A stretch of DNA of 52,126 bases from contig NZ_JACDOH010000012.1 in assembly GCF_017656155.1 (NCBI RefSeq), positions 1 through 52,126 on the forward strand. The letters run 5' to 3'. Below the pieces are notes generated by a model, which saw only the letters and a program-made list of their open reading frames with translations, did not search any database and was not told where the DNA came from. Positions 1 to 8,915 of the stretch are shown here, in pieces (position 1 is the stretch's first letter; each line of letters opens with the position of its first letter). A program made the translations under genes and the position numbers. Origin of the DNA: Thermosyntropha sp. (GTDB lineage: Bacteria; Bacillota; Syntrophomonadia; Syntrophomonadales; Syntrophomonadaceae).

Positions 1-223
1 GAGTAGGCAATGCGCGAGAACAAGTAAGACAAATTACCGTAGCAGTGAAAGAACAAGCGGCGCAGGGACAAAACATTGTCCAGGCTGTAGAGAACGTCAC
101 CAACCAGGCAATGCAGGTTAATCAGGCAACCAAAGAGCAAGCTAAAGGAGTAGAAGAGATTGTCCAGGGAGTAGGCAATGCGCGAGAACAAGTAAGACAA
201 ATTACCGTAGCAGTGAAAGAACA
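1..223 (+). repeat. 168-bp-period direct repeat inside the MCP coiled coil
   Basis: Bases 1-55 are identical to bases 169-223, and the match breaks at base 56 (a versus g). The period of 168 bp equals 56 codons, or two 28-residue coiled-coil units. Identity at the DNA level, including synonymous positions, points to a recent in-frame tandem duplication or gene conversion. The first copy may extend left of the window. Confidence 0.85.
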
Positions 224-464
224 GGCGACAAATGTCGACGATATACTTAGCAATATGAGGAATGTTACGGAACAGGCAAGCCAAGTTACAAAGGCAACAA
301 AAGTTCAGACAGGGGAAATTGAAAAGCTTATTGGGGTTGTTTCTGATATCAGCGAAGTAATGAACATGAGAAGCAAAAAAATGGAAAAAGCGACTGAGAT
401 AACAAAGACACTTATTGTTTATGCTGACGAAATAAAAGAGGCGCTTGCAGAGTTTGAAAGGTAA
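1..464 (+). CDS. Methyl-accepting chemotaxis protein, C-terminal part (5' end outside window)
   Basis: The reading frame is already open at base 3 and runs to a TAA at 462-464, so this is the tail of a longer gene; the GTG at 45 is only an internal codon. The visible part is one long amphipathic coiled coil made of repeated units of about 28 residues, recognisable by KEQA and NV/NA-xEQ blocks, and it ends in a charged tail. This is typical of MCP cytoplasmic signalling rods, in which methylated Glu/Gln residues sit in heptads. The conserved hairpin tip (EAARAGE) is not in the window. cheR and cheB follow on the same strand, which supports a chemoreceptor. The exact receptor class cannot be judged from the tail alone. 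Confidence 0.75.
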   Translation, partial: VGNAREQVRQITVAVKEQAAQGQNIVQAVENVTNQAMQVNQATKEQAKGVEEIVQGVGNAREQVRQITVAVKEQATNVDDILSNMRNVTEQASQVTKATKVQTGEIEKLIGVVSDISEVMNMRSKKMEKATEITKTLIVYADEIKEALAEFER

Positions 465-474
465 GTAACCCTGT

Positions 475-507
475 GTCTACCGGGGAAGATTTTCTTCCCC
501 AGTAGAC
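475..507 (+). other. Strong intergenic hairpin between MCP and cheR
   Basis: GTCTAC (475-480) pairs with GTAGAC (502-507) and GGGGAAGA (482-489) with TCTTCCCC (493-500). One C/A mismatch separates the two helices and the loop is three bases. No T tract follows, so it is more likely an mRNA processing or stability element, or a weak attenuator, than a standard intrinsic terminator. Confidence 0.6.
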
Positions 508-542
508 AAGTACATTATGGCGGAAGGGAGGGCTATAAAGAC

Positions 543-1388
543 ATGACAGCAGATAGAATCGCTTTAATCGAATTAGCTGATATGATATATGATTATTGCG
601 GCATCGATTATAGGAAAAACCTTTCGTCCCTCGAATCCAAAATCGCAGAAAAGCTGAAGGAATTAGGACTATCAATCTGGGAATATTGCGGGTATCTTAA
701 AATGGAACCAAAGGAATGGGATGGCCTTATTGAATTGATAACTGTGAATGAAACTTACTTCTTTAGGGAAGAAAACTTGCTGGAGGAGTTCCAAAAGGTT
801 ATTCTCCCCAAATATGCAGACCGTACCCCGGAAAATCCCTTGCGGATATGGTCTGCCGCTTGTTCAACCGGCGAGGAACCTTACACAATCGGGATGCTGG
901 TAGAAGAGAGCAGCTTGTTTAAAGCTGGAGCGGTACAAATCATTGCAACGGATATTAATAAAAAGGCCTTAAATACAGCAAAAAGCGGCTTGTATGAAAA
1001 GAAGTCGCTATCCTTCAGAAGAATGCCAGTGGAGGCTTACGATAAATTCTTTATTGAACTGGAAGAAGATTACAAGGTCAAAGATTCCATTAGAGAGATG
1101 GTTGATTTTAGACATATGAACCTTTTAGACAATAATATAATAGGCAAAATTGAAAAATCGGATATTATTTTCTGCAGGAATGTGCTGATATATTTTGATA
1201 ATAATGCTATCCGAAAAATAATCAACGCTTTTTACGATATCTTAAAGCCTGGTGGCTACCTGTTTTTAGGGCACGCTGAGACAATTACGGGCATGCATAC
1301 AGGGTTTGAAACAATACATACGCCCTCTGTTTATTACTACAGGAAAGGAGGAAAACATTATGCAGCGGTACGGCGTGCTAGTGGTTGA
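543..1388 (+). CDS. cheR: Chemotaxis protein methyltransferase CheR
   Basis: This 281-residue protein has the CheR layout: a helical N-terminal domain, then a SAM-dependent methyltransferase domain. It transfers methyl groups from S-adenosylmethionine to glutamates of MCP signalling domains, setting adaptation against CheB. The SAM-binding segment RIWSAACSTGEEPYT lies near residue 100, and the family motif FCRNVLIYFD lies near residue 220. Length is normal. An ATG start follows a GGAGGG-type ribosome binding site. The 3' end overlaps cheB by 29 bp, implying translational coupling. The MCP upstream and cheB/cheX downstream form a chemotaxis cluster. Confidence 0.95.
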   Translation: MTADRIALIELADMIYDYCGIDYRKNLSSLESKIAEKLKELGLSIWEYCGYLKMEPKEWDGLIELITVNETYFFREENLLEEFQKVILPKYADRTPENPLRIWSAACSTGEEPYTIGMLVEESSLFKAGAVQIIATDINKKALNTAKSGLYEKKSLSFRRMPVEAYDKFFIELEEDYKVKDSIREMVDFRHMNLLDNNIIGKIEKSDIIFCRNVLIYFDNNAIRKIINAFYDILKPGGYLFLGHAETITGMHTGFETIHTPSVYYYRKGGKHYAAVRRASG

Positions 1389-2415
1389 TGATTCTTCATT
1401 TATGAGGAAGAGTATAAGCCTTATTATTGAAAAAGATCCGCAGCTTTTTGTTGCCGGTATTGCCAGGGATGGAAGCGAAGCTATAGAAAAAGTTCAGCGA
1501 CTAAAGCCAGACATTGTGACAATGGATGTGGAAATGCCGGAAATGGATGGTATAACAGCTCTTGGAAAAATTATGGAAACCTATCCGGTTCCTGTGGTGA
1601 TGTTGAGCAGCTATACTGAAGAAGGTGCGGAGGTTACTATTAGAGCATTAGAAATGGGGGCTGTAGATTTCTTTCTTAAAAGTGAGTTATTTGAGCAGGA
1701 AGTAGAGCAAGAAGTCCTTGATGAATTCTTACACAGATTAAAGACGATTGCTGAAAGTGCAAAGATTCCCCCGCGGGAAGTTAAAGTCCCAGGAGATAAG
1801 GGTATTAAGTCAACAGAAAGGAAATCTGCAACAAAGGGACAATTAGTGGATCTTCTAATTATAGGGACTTCTACTGGAGGGCCTGCTGCTCTGCAGTCCA
1901 TACTTCCATATTTTCCAGAGGATACTCGTGTGCCTATACTTGTTCTTCAGCATATGCCCCCCGGTTTTACCAAATCACTGGCAGAGAGGTTCGATACTTT
2001 TTGTAAGTTGCATGTTAAAGAAGCGGAAGATGGCGATATTTTGGAGGCCGGCAATATTTATATTGCTCCAGCAGGTTTTCAAACGCTATTAGCAAAAAAA
2101 AATGACGGTAATGTGGCTATAAGAGTTGAAGACAGTATGGATGAAAAAATATTATATAAACCCTCTGTAAATATCACTCTTGATTCGGCAGCACCCATTT
2201 ATAAGGAGCGTTTGCTGACGGTTATCCTTACGGGAATGGGGGACGACGGTCTTAATGGTTGCAGGTCGGTAAGAAAATATAATGGGCATATAATCGTGGA
2301 AGCAGAAGAATCTTGTGTAGTTTATGGTATGCCAAGAGCAGTTTTTGAAGCAGGACTTGCAGATTTTCAGGTGCCATTATCAAATATTTATCAGCAAATC
2401 ATGCTATATATATGA
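1360..2415 (+). CDS. cheB: Protein-glutamate methylesterase CheB
   Basis: This is a two-domain response regulator. An N-terminal receiver carries the DD pair in VVDDSSFMRK and the phosphoacceptor Asp in DIVTMDVEMPEMDG. A C-terminal methylesterase carries the Ser of GTSTGGP, the His of LQHMPPGF and the Asp of TGMGDDG. It removes methyl groups from, or deamidates, MCP side chains. The start at 1360 is chosen because AGGAAAGGAGG precedes this ATG and the residues that follow begin the receiver fold; a longer in-frame extension from 1306 has no homology-like content. It gives 351 residues, a usual length. It overlaps cheR by 29 bp. Confidence 0.95.
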   Translation: MQRYGVLVVDDSSFMRKSISLIIEKDPQLFVAGIARDGSEAIEKVQRLKPDIVTMDVEMPEMDGITALGKIMETYPVPVVMLSSYTEEGAEVTIRALEMGAVDFFLKSELFEQEVEQEVLDEFLHRLKTIAESAKIPPREVKVPGDKGIKSTERKSATKGQLVDLLIIGTSTGGPAALQSILPYFPEDTRVPILVLQHMPPGFTKSLAERFDTFCKLHVKEAEDGDILEAGNIYIAPAGFQTLLAKKNDGNVAIRVEDSMDEKILYKPSVNITLDSAAPIYKERLLTVILTGMGDDGLNGCRSVRKYNGHIIVEAEESCVVYGMPRAVFEAGLADFQVPLSNIYQQIMLYI

Positions 2416-2441
2416 CATGATTGAAAAAGGAGAATCAATCT

Positions 2442-2911
2442 ATGAATGTTGAATACATCAATTCGTTTATTGAAGCAAGTACGGATGTTATTAATCAAGT
2501 AACAGGCTTAAAACCAAAATTAGGTAAGGTGTGTGTGGAGACAACGCCATATAAAAGAGATAGTGTTGCAGTTTTTATAGGGTTGACAGGAAGGATTCAT
2601 GGAAGAGTAGTTATATCATTTAATCAAGATATAGCTTGTAAAATTGCTTCTGTAATGATGGGGGGGTTGCCAATCACATTATTGGATGAGATAGCAAAAA
2701 GTGCTGTGGCGGAGTTGTGCAATATGATATTAGGAAATGCGATGACTATTTTTTAAAAAGGAACATTAATATTGATATTACTCCACCGATTGTTTTGACT
2801 GGGGAAAATATTCAGTTAAGTATCAATAGGTCTATAATCATAAGTATACCTCTTATTTTTGAGGATGGAACATCCATAGAGATGGTTATTTTTTATGAAG
2901 ATAAAAAGTAA
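2442..2911 (+). pseudogene. cheX: CheX-family chemotaxis phosphatase, interrupted by a -1 frameshift
   Basis: Bases 2442-2756 encode a CheX-like N-terminal two thirds: MNVEYINSF start, GLTG turn, and the helix with ELCNMILGNA, where the E..N pair is the family's phosphatase motif. That frame hits TAA at 2754-2756. The missing C-terminal strands (NIDITPPIVLTGEN onward) continue in the -1 frame to a TAA at 2909-2911. The break is at T6A5 (about 2748-2758). One extra base there, for example TCA where TTA-A stands, restores an uninterrupted protein of about 156 residues, the normal CheX length. The ATG at 2442 follows AAAAGGAG. It may be a true pseudogene, a sequencing error, or a slippage site; the sequence alone cannot decide. 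Confidence 0.8.
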
Positions 2912-3167
2912 GTGTCAAAACCAGAACACCTGTACCTTAAGAAGCAGTTGAAGTAGTATTATTGTGATTTTGTAAATTAAACTGTCACTTTTTTTGCAAA
3001 ATAAACTAGTAAAGATACCGAGCTAATGTGAAAGGATTTCAAAATAAATTGGATGTTACTGTGGAATTTTTCATATTTGCACGGTATTTGGGTACTCGAT
3101 TGTGGTACACAAGTTTAAAAAACATATTATATTTTAATTAAGAATAAATTTCATGGGGCAGATAAAA

Positions 3168-3734
3168 ATGGTTAATATAATTGTAGATATCGACTGCAGA
3201 ATCTTAGTTTTTTTGGATAAAAATTTTAAAAAGACTTATCCAGTGGCGGTAGGGAAAAAATCTACCCCCAGCCCTTTAGGAAACTGGATTGTCGTGGAGA
3301 AGGCTATTAATCCGGGAGGACCTTTTGGGGTAAGGTGGATGAGACTCAGTGTTCCGTGGGGAGGATATGGCATTCACGGAACTAACAATCCTAAATCGAT
3401 CGGCAGAGCAGTCAGCAATGGATGTATAAGAATGTATAATAAAGATGTGATTGAGATATATGAACGCACGCCAATAGGAAGTTCAGTTTATATTATCGGA
3501 AAAGCTTTTAATGGACGGATTTTGAAAAAAGGTGATATGGGAACTGATGTTAGGAAAGTGCAAATAATGCTTAAGAAGTTAGGATATTATAATGCCAAAC
3601 TGGACAAAGTTTTTGGAAGGGTTATGGAAAAAGCAGTTATAGATTTTCAAAAAGATAAAGGCCTGGTGCAGGATGGAATTATAGGGGTATATACTTTAAA
3701 TGCCATAAGAAAAGCATATGGTAAGGCTATTTAA
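3168..3734 (+). CDS. L,D-transpeptidase (YkuD) with C-terminal peptidoglycan-binding domain
   Basis: The N-terminal about 115 residues form a YkuD catalytic domain, with the signature [10 protein letters not shown] then SNGCIRM holding the catalytic Cys, His and Arg. Residues about 125-185 are a PG_binding_1 domain ([13 protein letters not shown] ... LGYYN ... [10 protein letters not shown]). Such enzymes make 3-3 cross-links in peptidoglycan through a Cys acyl-enzyme. No signal peptide is visible, as in several small Firmicute YkuD proteins. The ATG at 3168 is preferred over 3153 because GGGGCAG lies at the right distance and the protein then opens directly with the first beta strand. The 3' end overlaps the convergent hydrolase gene by 8 bp. 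Confidence 0.88.
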   Translation: MVNIIVDIDCRILVFLDKNFKKTYPVAVGKKSTPSPLGNWIVVEKAINPGGPFGVRWMRLSVPWGGYGIHGTNNPKSIGRAVSNGCIRMYNKDVIEIYERTPIGSSVYIIGKAFNGRILKKGDMGTDVRKVQIMLKKLGYYNAKLDKVFGRVMEKAVIDFQKDKGLVQDGIIGVYTLNAIRKAYGKAI

Positions 3735-4545
3735 AATTGTGGGGCTGCTTTTTTTCTTTCCATATTTCAGGTGAATATATAGAAAGAAGATAAATTCTCC
3801 TTTCAAAATTGCTAGGGGGTTTTGAAAGGAGTTTTTGCATATCAGAGTACAGGTTGGGATATTCATCGGTTTTTATAAAACTGCCGTGGGCAGGAAGCAG
3901 GAGAGATGCCCCTATGTTTTCCAGGCGTTTAAGAGAAGCAGACATTTTATCCCTAAATAGGACGGGAAGAGGAAGGACAAATTTATCTTTCTTTAGATTG
4001 ACAATTATATCAGCAATATACATTATGTTTTCTTTTTTGTTGAACAAGGCTATATCATGCAGAGTATGTCCTGGCACATGAAGAACCTGCCAGTCGGGAA
4101 AAAAAGGCAAAAAGTCGCCGTCATACAGAGGATAATCGGGATTTATCAGAGGATTAAACAGGGTCTTTTCCAGACGGCGATGTTGTTTGTGTGCTACCGA
4201 CTGTGCCATAAGGCAGTCCAGCTTATGCTGCAGGCGGCCTCCTATTCCGCTGTACCAGTTGTCAATGGTGTGATAGGCGGTAATAGGAATATGGTATTTT
4301 TCCCTCAAGGTATTGGCACCGCCGGAATGGTCGGGATGCATGTGAGAAACTATGGTCAGTTTGATTTTAGAAGGAGAACATCCCAGATACTTTAGACAAT
4401 ATTTTTCGATTCTTTTTACGTCATTTATTGATCCGGAGTCTAAAAGCAAAAGCCCATGCGGATATTCAAGTAAAAATATGTTGCATATATATCCTTTTAT
4501 AACATGAAGGGTGAAGTCTGCGAATGTGAAACGGCAATTTTCCAT
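3727..4545 (-). CDS. Metallo-beta-lactamase-fold hydrolase
   Basis: This 272-residue protein has the metal ligands of the MBL superfamily in order: [10 protein letters not shown] (HxHxDH), the VPGHT histidine, the ADIIVN aspartate and the PAHGS histidine. It is therefore a probable dinuclear zinc or iron hydrolase of cytoplasmic location. Substrate cannot be read from the sequence; family members include glyoxalase II-like, lactonase and thioesterase enzymes. Start ATG follows AAAGGAG. It is convergent with the L,D-transpeptidase gene and overlaps its stop by 8 bp, with no terminator between them. Confidence 0.85.
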   Translation of the reverse strand: MENCRFTFADFTLHVIKGYICNIFLLEYPHGLLLLDSGSINDVKRIEKYCLKYLGCSPSKIKLTIVSHMHPDHSGGANTLREKYHIPITAYHTIDNWYSGIGGRLQHKLDCLMAQSVAHKQHRRLEKTLFNPLINPDYPLYDGDFLPFFPDWQVLHVPGHTLHDIALFNKKENIMYIADIIVNLKKDKFVLPLPVLFRDKMSASLKRLENIGASLLLPAHGSFIKTDEYPNLYSDMQKLLSKPPSNFERRIYLLSIYSPEIWKEKKQPHNFK

Positions 4546-4685
4546 TTTTTGTATTCTCCTTTGCGCTTTATTTTATATGAAGATGTGAAGTTAATTCTAC
4601 ATTTGCCTGTTAAATCCTTTTTGGATATTGTCACATTTTATTTTATTCATTTTATTTACTATAATTTACAAAGTGATTTAAAACA

Positions 4686-4705
4686 ATGATAAAATATTTT
4701 ATCAT
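4686..4705. promoter_or_regulatory. 20-bp perfect palindrome in front of the enoyl-CoA hydratase gene
   Basis: ATGATAAAATATTTTATCAT is its own reverse complement. It lies 37 bp before the ATG at 4743 and 20 bp after a TATAAT (4660-4665), a likely -10 element. That position fits an operator for a dimeric repressor controlling the enoyl-CoA hydratase gene. The regulator is unknown. Confidence 0.5.
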
Positions 4706-4742
4706 GTATTATATATTACAGTAAATTAAAGGAGGAAAGATA

Positions 4743-5525
4743 ATGGGGAGATATGAGTTTTATGATTTGTGCTTTGACGGACCGATCGCGATACTTACCC
4801 TGAATCGTCCCGAACGATTTAATACTATGGGCTACGGTCCGTGGAAAGAGATGGCGTTGATTCAGGATGAGATTGATGCCCATAGGGAAGTTCGTGCGGT
4901 TATAGTTAAAGCAGAAGGGGAGCATTTTTGCGCCGGCATTGATTTAAAAGATTTGGAAAAGGTTGATTCATATTGGGTTTCTGACAATATAGCCTGGCTG
5001 CAAAGGCTTTACAGCAGATGGCAGGAAATGAATGCCGTAAGTATTGCAGCTGTCCATGGTCTATGTTATGGTTCAGGTTTTGAATTAATAACTTGTTTTG
5101 ATATAAGAGTAGCTTCAGAAGATGCCCGTTTTGCTATTCCAGAAGTCCGATTTGGCTTATCACCTGACATGGGAGGAAGCCAGAGGCTGCCGAGGTTAGT
5201 AGGTCCGGGACAGGCTAAAAGGCTCATATTGGCATGTGAAGAGATTGATGCTAAGGAAGCACGCGAGATTGGTTTTGTTGAAGTGGTTGTACCGCGGGAA
5301 CAGCTTTATGAAAGGGCGAAAAAAATAGCTAAAAGGATTGTAAATAATCCTCCCTGGGCAGTTAGGTTTGGCAAAAAAGCCATAAATGCTTCTTTGGACA
5401 GCAGTATTGCCGGCGGAATGCTTTTGGAGCAGATACAGTCGATATTTTGCTGTGGAACTGAAGATCAGAATGAGGCGATAAAAGCTTTTTTTGAAAAAAG
5501 AAAACCGGAATTTAAAGAAAAATAA
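4743..5525 (+). CDS. Enoyl-CoA hydratase/isomerase family protein (crotonase fold)
   Basis: This 260-residue protein has the crotonase layout. The CoA/oxyanion-hole segments are CAGIDLK and HGLCYGSGFEL. The two acidic positions used for catalysis in hydratases are both present: Glu in GSGFEL and Glu in IPEVRFGL. It also has SPDMGGSQRLPR, whose Asp resembles the extra Asp of dienoyl-CoA isomerases. The likely role is hydration or isomerisation of enoyl-CoA in fatty-acid beta-oxidation; the exact reaction is open. Start ATG has a strong AAAGGAGGAAAG site. It is a monocistronic unit, with a palindromic operator candidate upstream and a terminator downstream. Confidence 0.85.
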   Translation: MGRYEFYDLCFDGPIAILTLNRPERFNTMGYGPWKEMALIQDEIDAHREVRAVIVKAEGEHFCAGIDLKDLEKVDSYWVSDNIAWLQRLYSRWQEMNAVSIAAVHGLCYGSGFELITCFDIRVASEDARFAIPEVRFGLSPDMGGSQRLPRLVGPGQAKRLILACEEIDAKEAREIGFVEVVVPREQLYERAKKIAKRIVNNPPWAVRFGKKAINASLDSSIAGGMLLEQIQSIFCCGTEDQNEAIKAFFEKRKPEFKEK

Positions 5526-5625
5526 GTATATAGTGAGGTATTAGAGAACATAATAAAATGCAGATGAGCTAAATTTAAAAATTTTGTTAGGGCTGAGATT
5601 TGATTAAAACAATTTATCTAGAGGG

Positions 5626-5673
5626 AGAATAATTTTCATATGAGGAAAATTATTCTGAGTATTTTTTCTGTTT
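5626..5673 (+). terminator. Intrinsic terminator after the enoyl-CoA hydratase gene
   Basis: AGAATAATTTTC (5626-5637) pairs perfectly with GAAAATTATTCT (5645-5656) around a seven-base loop, followed by a T-rich tail from 5659. The stem is long but AT-rich. Confidence 0.65.
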
Positions 5674-5794
5674 AGTTTCCTGAAAACTAGTTTATAGGGG
5701 AATTTATTAACTGGCATGTTTATTGCAAAAAAAATAAGATGTGGTTCCGGAACCCGCAGTTTAAAGCACTAATAAAAATGCAGGAGGGATTGCA

Positions 5795-7120
5795 TTGGAA
5801 AACGCACATGCCCTGGACAGGTTTTTTAAGATCAGTGAAAGAGGTTCATCAATAAAAACCGAGATTCTGGCGGGACTTACCACTTTTGTAACTTTGGGTT
5901 ATGTTATTTTTGTTAACCCGGCTATTTTAGCTGACGCAGGTATTCCTAAAGAAGCTGCTATTGCAGCTACTATTACTGCGACCGTTATAGCAACAATATT
6001 GATGGCGCTTTTTGCAAACTATCCTATTGCAGTTGCTCCAGGTATGGGGCTTAACGCTTTCTTTACCTATACAGTTGTTTTGGGATTTGGTTTGCATTGG
6101 ACAGTAGCTTTAGGTGCGGTATTCTTTTCAGGGGTTCTGTTCTTTATTCTGACTGTTACCAAGGTGCGGGCCTGGATTATTGATGCAGTTCCGCCGTCTT
6201 TGAGAGCAGCGATACCTGTTGGGATAGGGCTGTTTATCGCATTTATAGGATTAAAGAATGCAGGTATAGTTGTAGCAAATGAGGCTACTTTTGTAGGACT
6301 TGGCAATTTAAGTGCTCCTCCGACTCTGCTTGCTATATTTGGAGTAATTTTATCTGCAATTCTTATGGCTTTGAGCGTAAAAGGAGCTCTGATTATCGGC
6401 ATCCTTGGTACTACTATTCTTGGTATGATTGTAGGCGTTGTTCCTGCTCCGCATGGAATAAGCGATATTATGAGTTTTGACCTTCCCAGTTTGGCTCCTA
6501 CTTTTGGCAAGCTCGATCTTAAGGGAGCCTGGGAATTTGGGCTGTTTAACGTTATTTTTACTTTTACTATTGTTGAGCTTTTTGATAACATGGGAACCCT
6601 CATGGGACTTTTGAGAAAGGCAGGTCTCTTGGGTGATGAAGGACAGCCTCCTGAATTAGGCAAGGCTTTTTTAAGCGACTCTATCGGAACTATGGCCAGT
6701 GCTACCGTAGGAACATGTACGGTAACTTCCTACATTGAAAGTGCTGCCGGTATAGCTGAAGGTGGAAGAACTGGGCTTACTGCGATAACTGTAGCTGTAC
6801 TCTTTATTCTGGCTTTAGTTTTTGCTCCTCTTGTAGGCTTGGTTCCAGGTTTTGCAACTGCTCCTGCATTGATTATAGTTGGAGCTTTAATGCTTTCCGA
6901 AATTGTGCATGTAAACTTTGAAGATTTTACCGATGCATTTCCAGTATTCCTTACAGTAGTAGGCATGCCTTTGACTTACAGTATTGCAACCGGTATAGGT
7001 TTAGGGTTTATTTCCTATACCCTCATTAAGATTTTTACCGGCCGCTACAAAGAATTGCACTGGATGATGTATATAATAGCTGTTATGTTTGTTATAAACT
7101 TTGCGATGCGTTTACACTAA
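5795..7120 (+). CDS. NCS2-family purine permease (AzgA/PbuG-like)
   Basis: This 441-residue polytopic membrane protein has about 12-14 hydrophobic segments. It opens with FKISERGSSIKTEILAGLTTF, the start typical of the AzgA-like branch, and carries GMGLNAFF near residue 82 and FDNMGTLMGL near residue 265. Members are proton symporters for adenine, guanine or hypoxanthine. The start is TTG at 5795 with GGAGGG at the right distance. Adenine deaminase lies directly downstream on the same strand, so adenine or hypoxanthine is the likely substrate. No purine riboswitch core was found upstream, and a terminator follows the stop codon. Confidence 0.92.
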   Translation: MENAHALDRFFKISERGSSIKTEILAGLTTFVTLGYVIFVNPAILADAGIPKEAAIAATITATVIATILMALFANYPIAVAPGMGLNAFFTYTVVLGFGLHWTVALGAVFFSGVLFFILTVTKVRAWIIDAVPPSLRAAIPVGIGLFIAFIGLKNAGIVVANEATFVGLGNLSAPPTLLAIFGVILSAILMALSVKGALIIGILGTTILGMIVGVVPAPHGISDIMSFDLPSLAPTFGKLDLKGAWEFGLFNVIFTFTIVELFDNMGTLMGLLRKAGLLGDEGQPPELGKAFLSDSIGTMASATVGTCTVTSYIESAAGIAEGGRTGLTAITVAVLFILALVFAPLVGLVPGFATAPALIIVGALMLSEIVHVNFEDFTDAFPVFLTVVGMPLTYSIATGIGLGFISYTLIKIFTGRYKELHWMMYIIAVMFVINFAMRLH

Positions 7121-7128
7121 AAAAATCA

Positions 7129-7160
7129 ACAAAAAAGAGGGGGTGTCCCTCTTTTTTGTT
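7129..7160 (+). terminator. Intrinsic terminator after the purine permease gene
   Basis: ACAAAAAAGAGGG (7129-7141) pairs with CCCTCTTTTTTGT (7147-7159) across a five-base loop, and the descending arm supplies the T tract. It separates the permease from adenine deaminase transcriptionally, at least in part. Confidence 0.85.
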
Positions 7161-7205
7161 ATATGCCATCTAAAGCAGGTATATCAGTAAAAGGGGGAAT
7201 ATAAG

Positions 7206-8915
7206 GTGAATATGCGCCGGGTTTTAGAAGTAGCGAGAGGAGAAAAACCTGCTGATTTGTTGCTAAAGAATGGTAAGGTGTTTTTTTTGCCTACCGGTGA
7301 GATAATTGAAAAGGATATAGCCATATGTGAAGGATTAATTGCCGGTTTAGGTGATTATGAAGCAAAAGAAGTAATAGATTTAAAAGGAGCTTATGTAACC
7401 CCTGGATTTATCGAGAGCCATGTTCATATTGAAAGTTCTTTGGTCACCCCGGCTGAATTTTTGAAAGCAGTTGCTCTGTATGGCACCACAACCGTAGTGG
7501 CAGACCCTCATGAAATTGCCAATGTTTTAGGTTTAGAAGGAATAAAATTTATGCTGGAAGACAGCAAAAATGCAATAATCGACTTATTTTTAGAGGTGCC
7601 TTCCTGTGTTCCGGCTACTTCTTTGGAAACGGCGGGTGCCAAATTGGATGAAAGAGCAGTACAGGATGCCCTTAAGTTTCCGCGCATAGTAGGATTAGGC
7701 GAAGTTATGGATTTTCCTGGGGTTGTTTTTGGGGATGATGATTTGCTTACCAAAATCGAAAAAACTAAAGCAGTGGGGCTTGAAGTAGCAGGGCATGCCC
7801 CTATGATAAGCGACAAGTGGCTGAATGCTTATCTGGCTTCCGGAGTCCAGTCTGATCATGAGGTGGCTACGGTTGAAGAAGGAAAAGAAAAACTGCGTTA
7901 TGGCATGAATATACTTCTTCGCTACGGTTCGGCTGCCAAAGATATTTTTAATCTATACCCGCTGGTAGATGAAAAAACTGCAGAATTTTTGCTCCTGTGT
8001 GCAGATGACCGGCATCCCGAGGATTTGCTACATGAGGGGCATCTTAATATGCATCTGGCTTTTTTAGTTGAGAAAGGAATAGATCCGGTCTTTGCATTAA
8101 GGCTTGCCACCATTAATCCAGCTAGGTATTTTGGCTTCAGAGATCGTGGTATTATTGCCCCTGGCAAGCTGGCAGATTTAAATGTATATGACAATTTAGA
8201 GAAATTTATCCCTAAGATGGTATTTAAGCGTGGACAGCTTATTGTGCAGAATGGTGAAATTATTGTCGGACAAAACAAAAATTCCTATGAAAAATTTATG
8301 AACAGCGTTCATGTTGATTTAAGAAATATAAATCTGGATATTCCTGCAGAAAGCAGTAAAGTTAAGGCAATAAAACTTTTACCTCATCAGATAATAACCG
8401 AATGTGAAGTCGTTGAGCCAAAGGTTGAAGATGGGCTGTTAAAGGCTGACCCTGAAAGGGATATATTAAAGATTGCTGTTATAGAAAGACACGGCAAAAA
8501 CGGCGGAATGGCAACCGGATTTTTAACTGGATATGGACTTAAGAAAGGGGCTATAGCCCAGACTATTTCCCATGACTCTCATAATATAGTAGCAGTAGGT
8601 GTTTCTGATGAAGCTATTTTAAAGGCAGTAGAAAGATTGAGGGAGATAAAAGGCGGCATTGTACTGTGGGATGAGGAAGAATTTTATGAGCTGCCTCTGC
8701 CGATTGGCGGGCTTATGAGCACGTTTTCTTTAGAAGAAGTAAAAGATCGTTTAAGAATAATTCTGGTAAGAGCAGAGAATTTAGGCGTTAAGGAAGGTAT
8801 TGATCCGATTCTTAGTTTAGGATTTATAGCTTTACCGGTAATACCCAATCTGCGTCTTTCTGATCGTGGACTTATCGACAGTAGTAAAATTGAATTTACT
8901 TCTTTATGGGCTTAG
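7206..8915 (+). CDS. ade: Adenine deaminase
   Basis: This 569-residue amidohydrolase-superfamily enzyme converts adenine to hypoxanthine and ammonia. The metal-binding HxH lies in TPGFIESHVHIESS near residue 70. AGHAP, SDHE and DDRHPEDL follow in family order, and the C-terminal domain has the typical AVIERHGKNGG and SHDSHN motifs of Ade proteins. Length is usual. The GTG at 7206 is favoured because AAGGGGG lies about ten bases before it; the ATG at 7212 is an alternative. It pairs functionally with the upstream purine permease for purine salvage. Confidence 0.95.
   Translation: MNMRRVLEVARGEKPADLLLKNGKVFFLPTGEIIEKDIAICEGLIAGLGDYEAKEVIDLKGAYVTPGFIESHVHIESSLVTPAEFLKAVALYGTTTVVADPHEIANVLGLEGIKFMLEDSKNAIIDLFLEVPSCVPATSLETAGAKLDERAVQDALKFPRIVGLGEVMDFPGVVFGDDDLLTKIEKTKAVGLEVAGHAPMISDKWLNAYLASGVQSDHEVATVEEGKEKLRYGMNILLRYGSAAKDIFNLYPLVDEKTAEFLLLCADDRHPEDLLHEGHLNMHLAFLVEKGIDPVFALRLATINPARYFGFRDRGIIAPGKLADLNVYDNLEKFIPKMVFKRGQLIVQNGEIIVGQNKNSYEKFMNSVHVDLRNINLDIPAESSKVKAIKLLPHQIITECEVVEPKVEDGLLKADPERDILKIAVIERHGKNGGMATGFLTGYGLKKGAIAQTISHDSHNIVAVGVSDEAILKAVERLREIKGGIVLWDEEEFYELPLPIGGLMSTFSLEEVKDRLRIILVRAENLGVKEGIDPILSLGFIALPVIPNLRLSDRGLIDSSKIEFTSLWA

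Noticed and set aside
2748-2758. Programmed -1 ribosomal frameshift in cheX
   Set aside because: The 0-frame codons ATT TTT TAA do not form a canonical X XXY YYZ heptamer and no downstream pseudoknot is evident. A lost base is simpler.
5526-5794. Purine riboswitch in front of the NCS2 permease
   Set aside because: The conserved core and paired loops of the purine aptamer were not found. The only clear structure there is the terminator of the preceding gene.
6067-6663. Long minus-strand open frame inside the purine permease gene
   Set aside because: It is a mirror of the permease codon pattern, with no ribosome site and low-complexity Pro/Ser/Ile composition.
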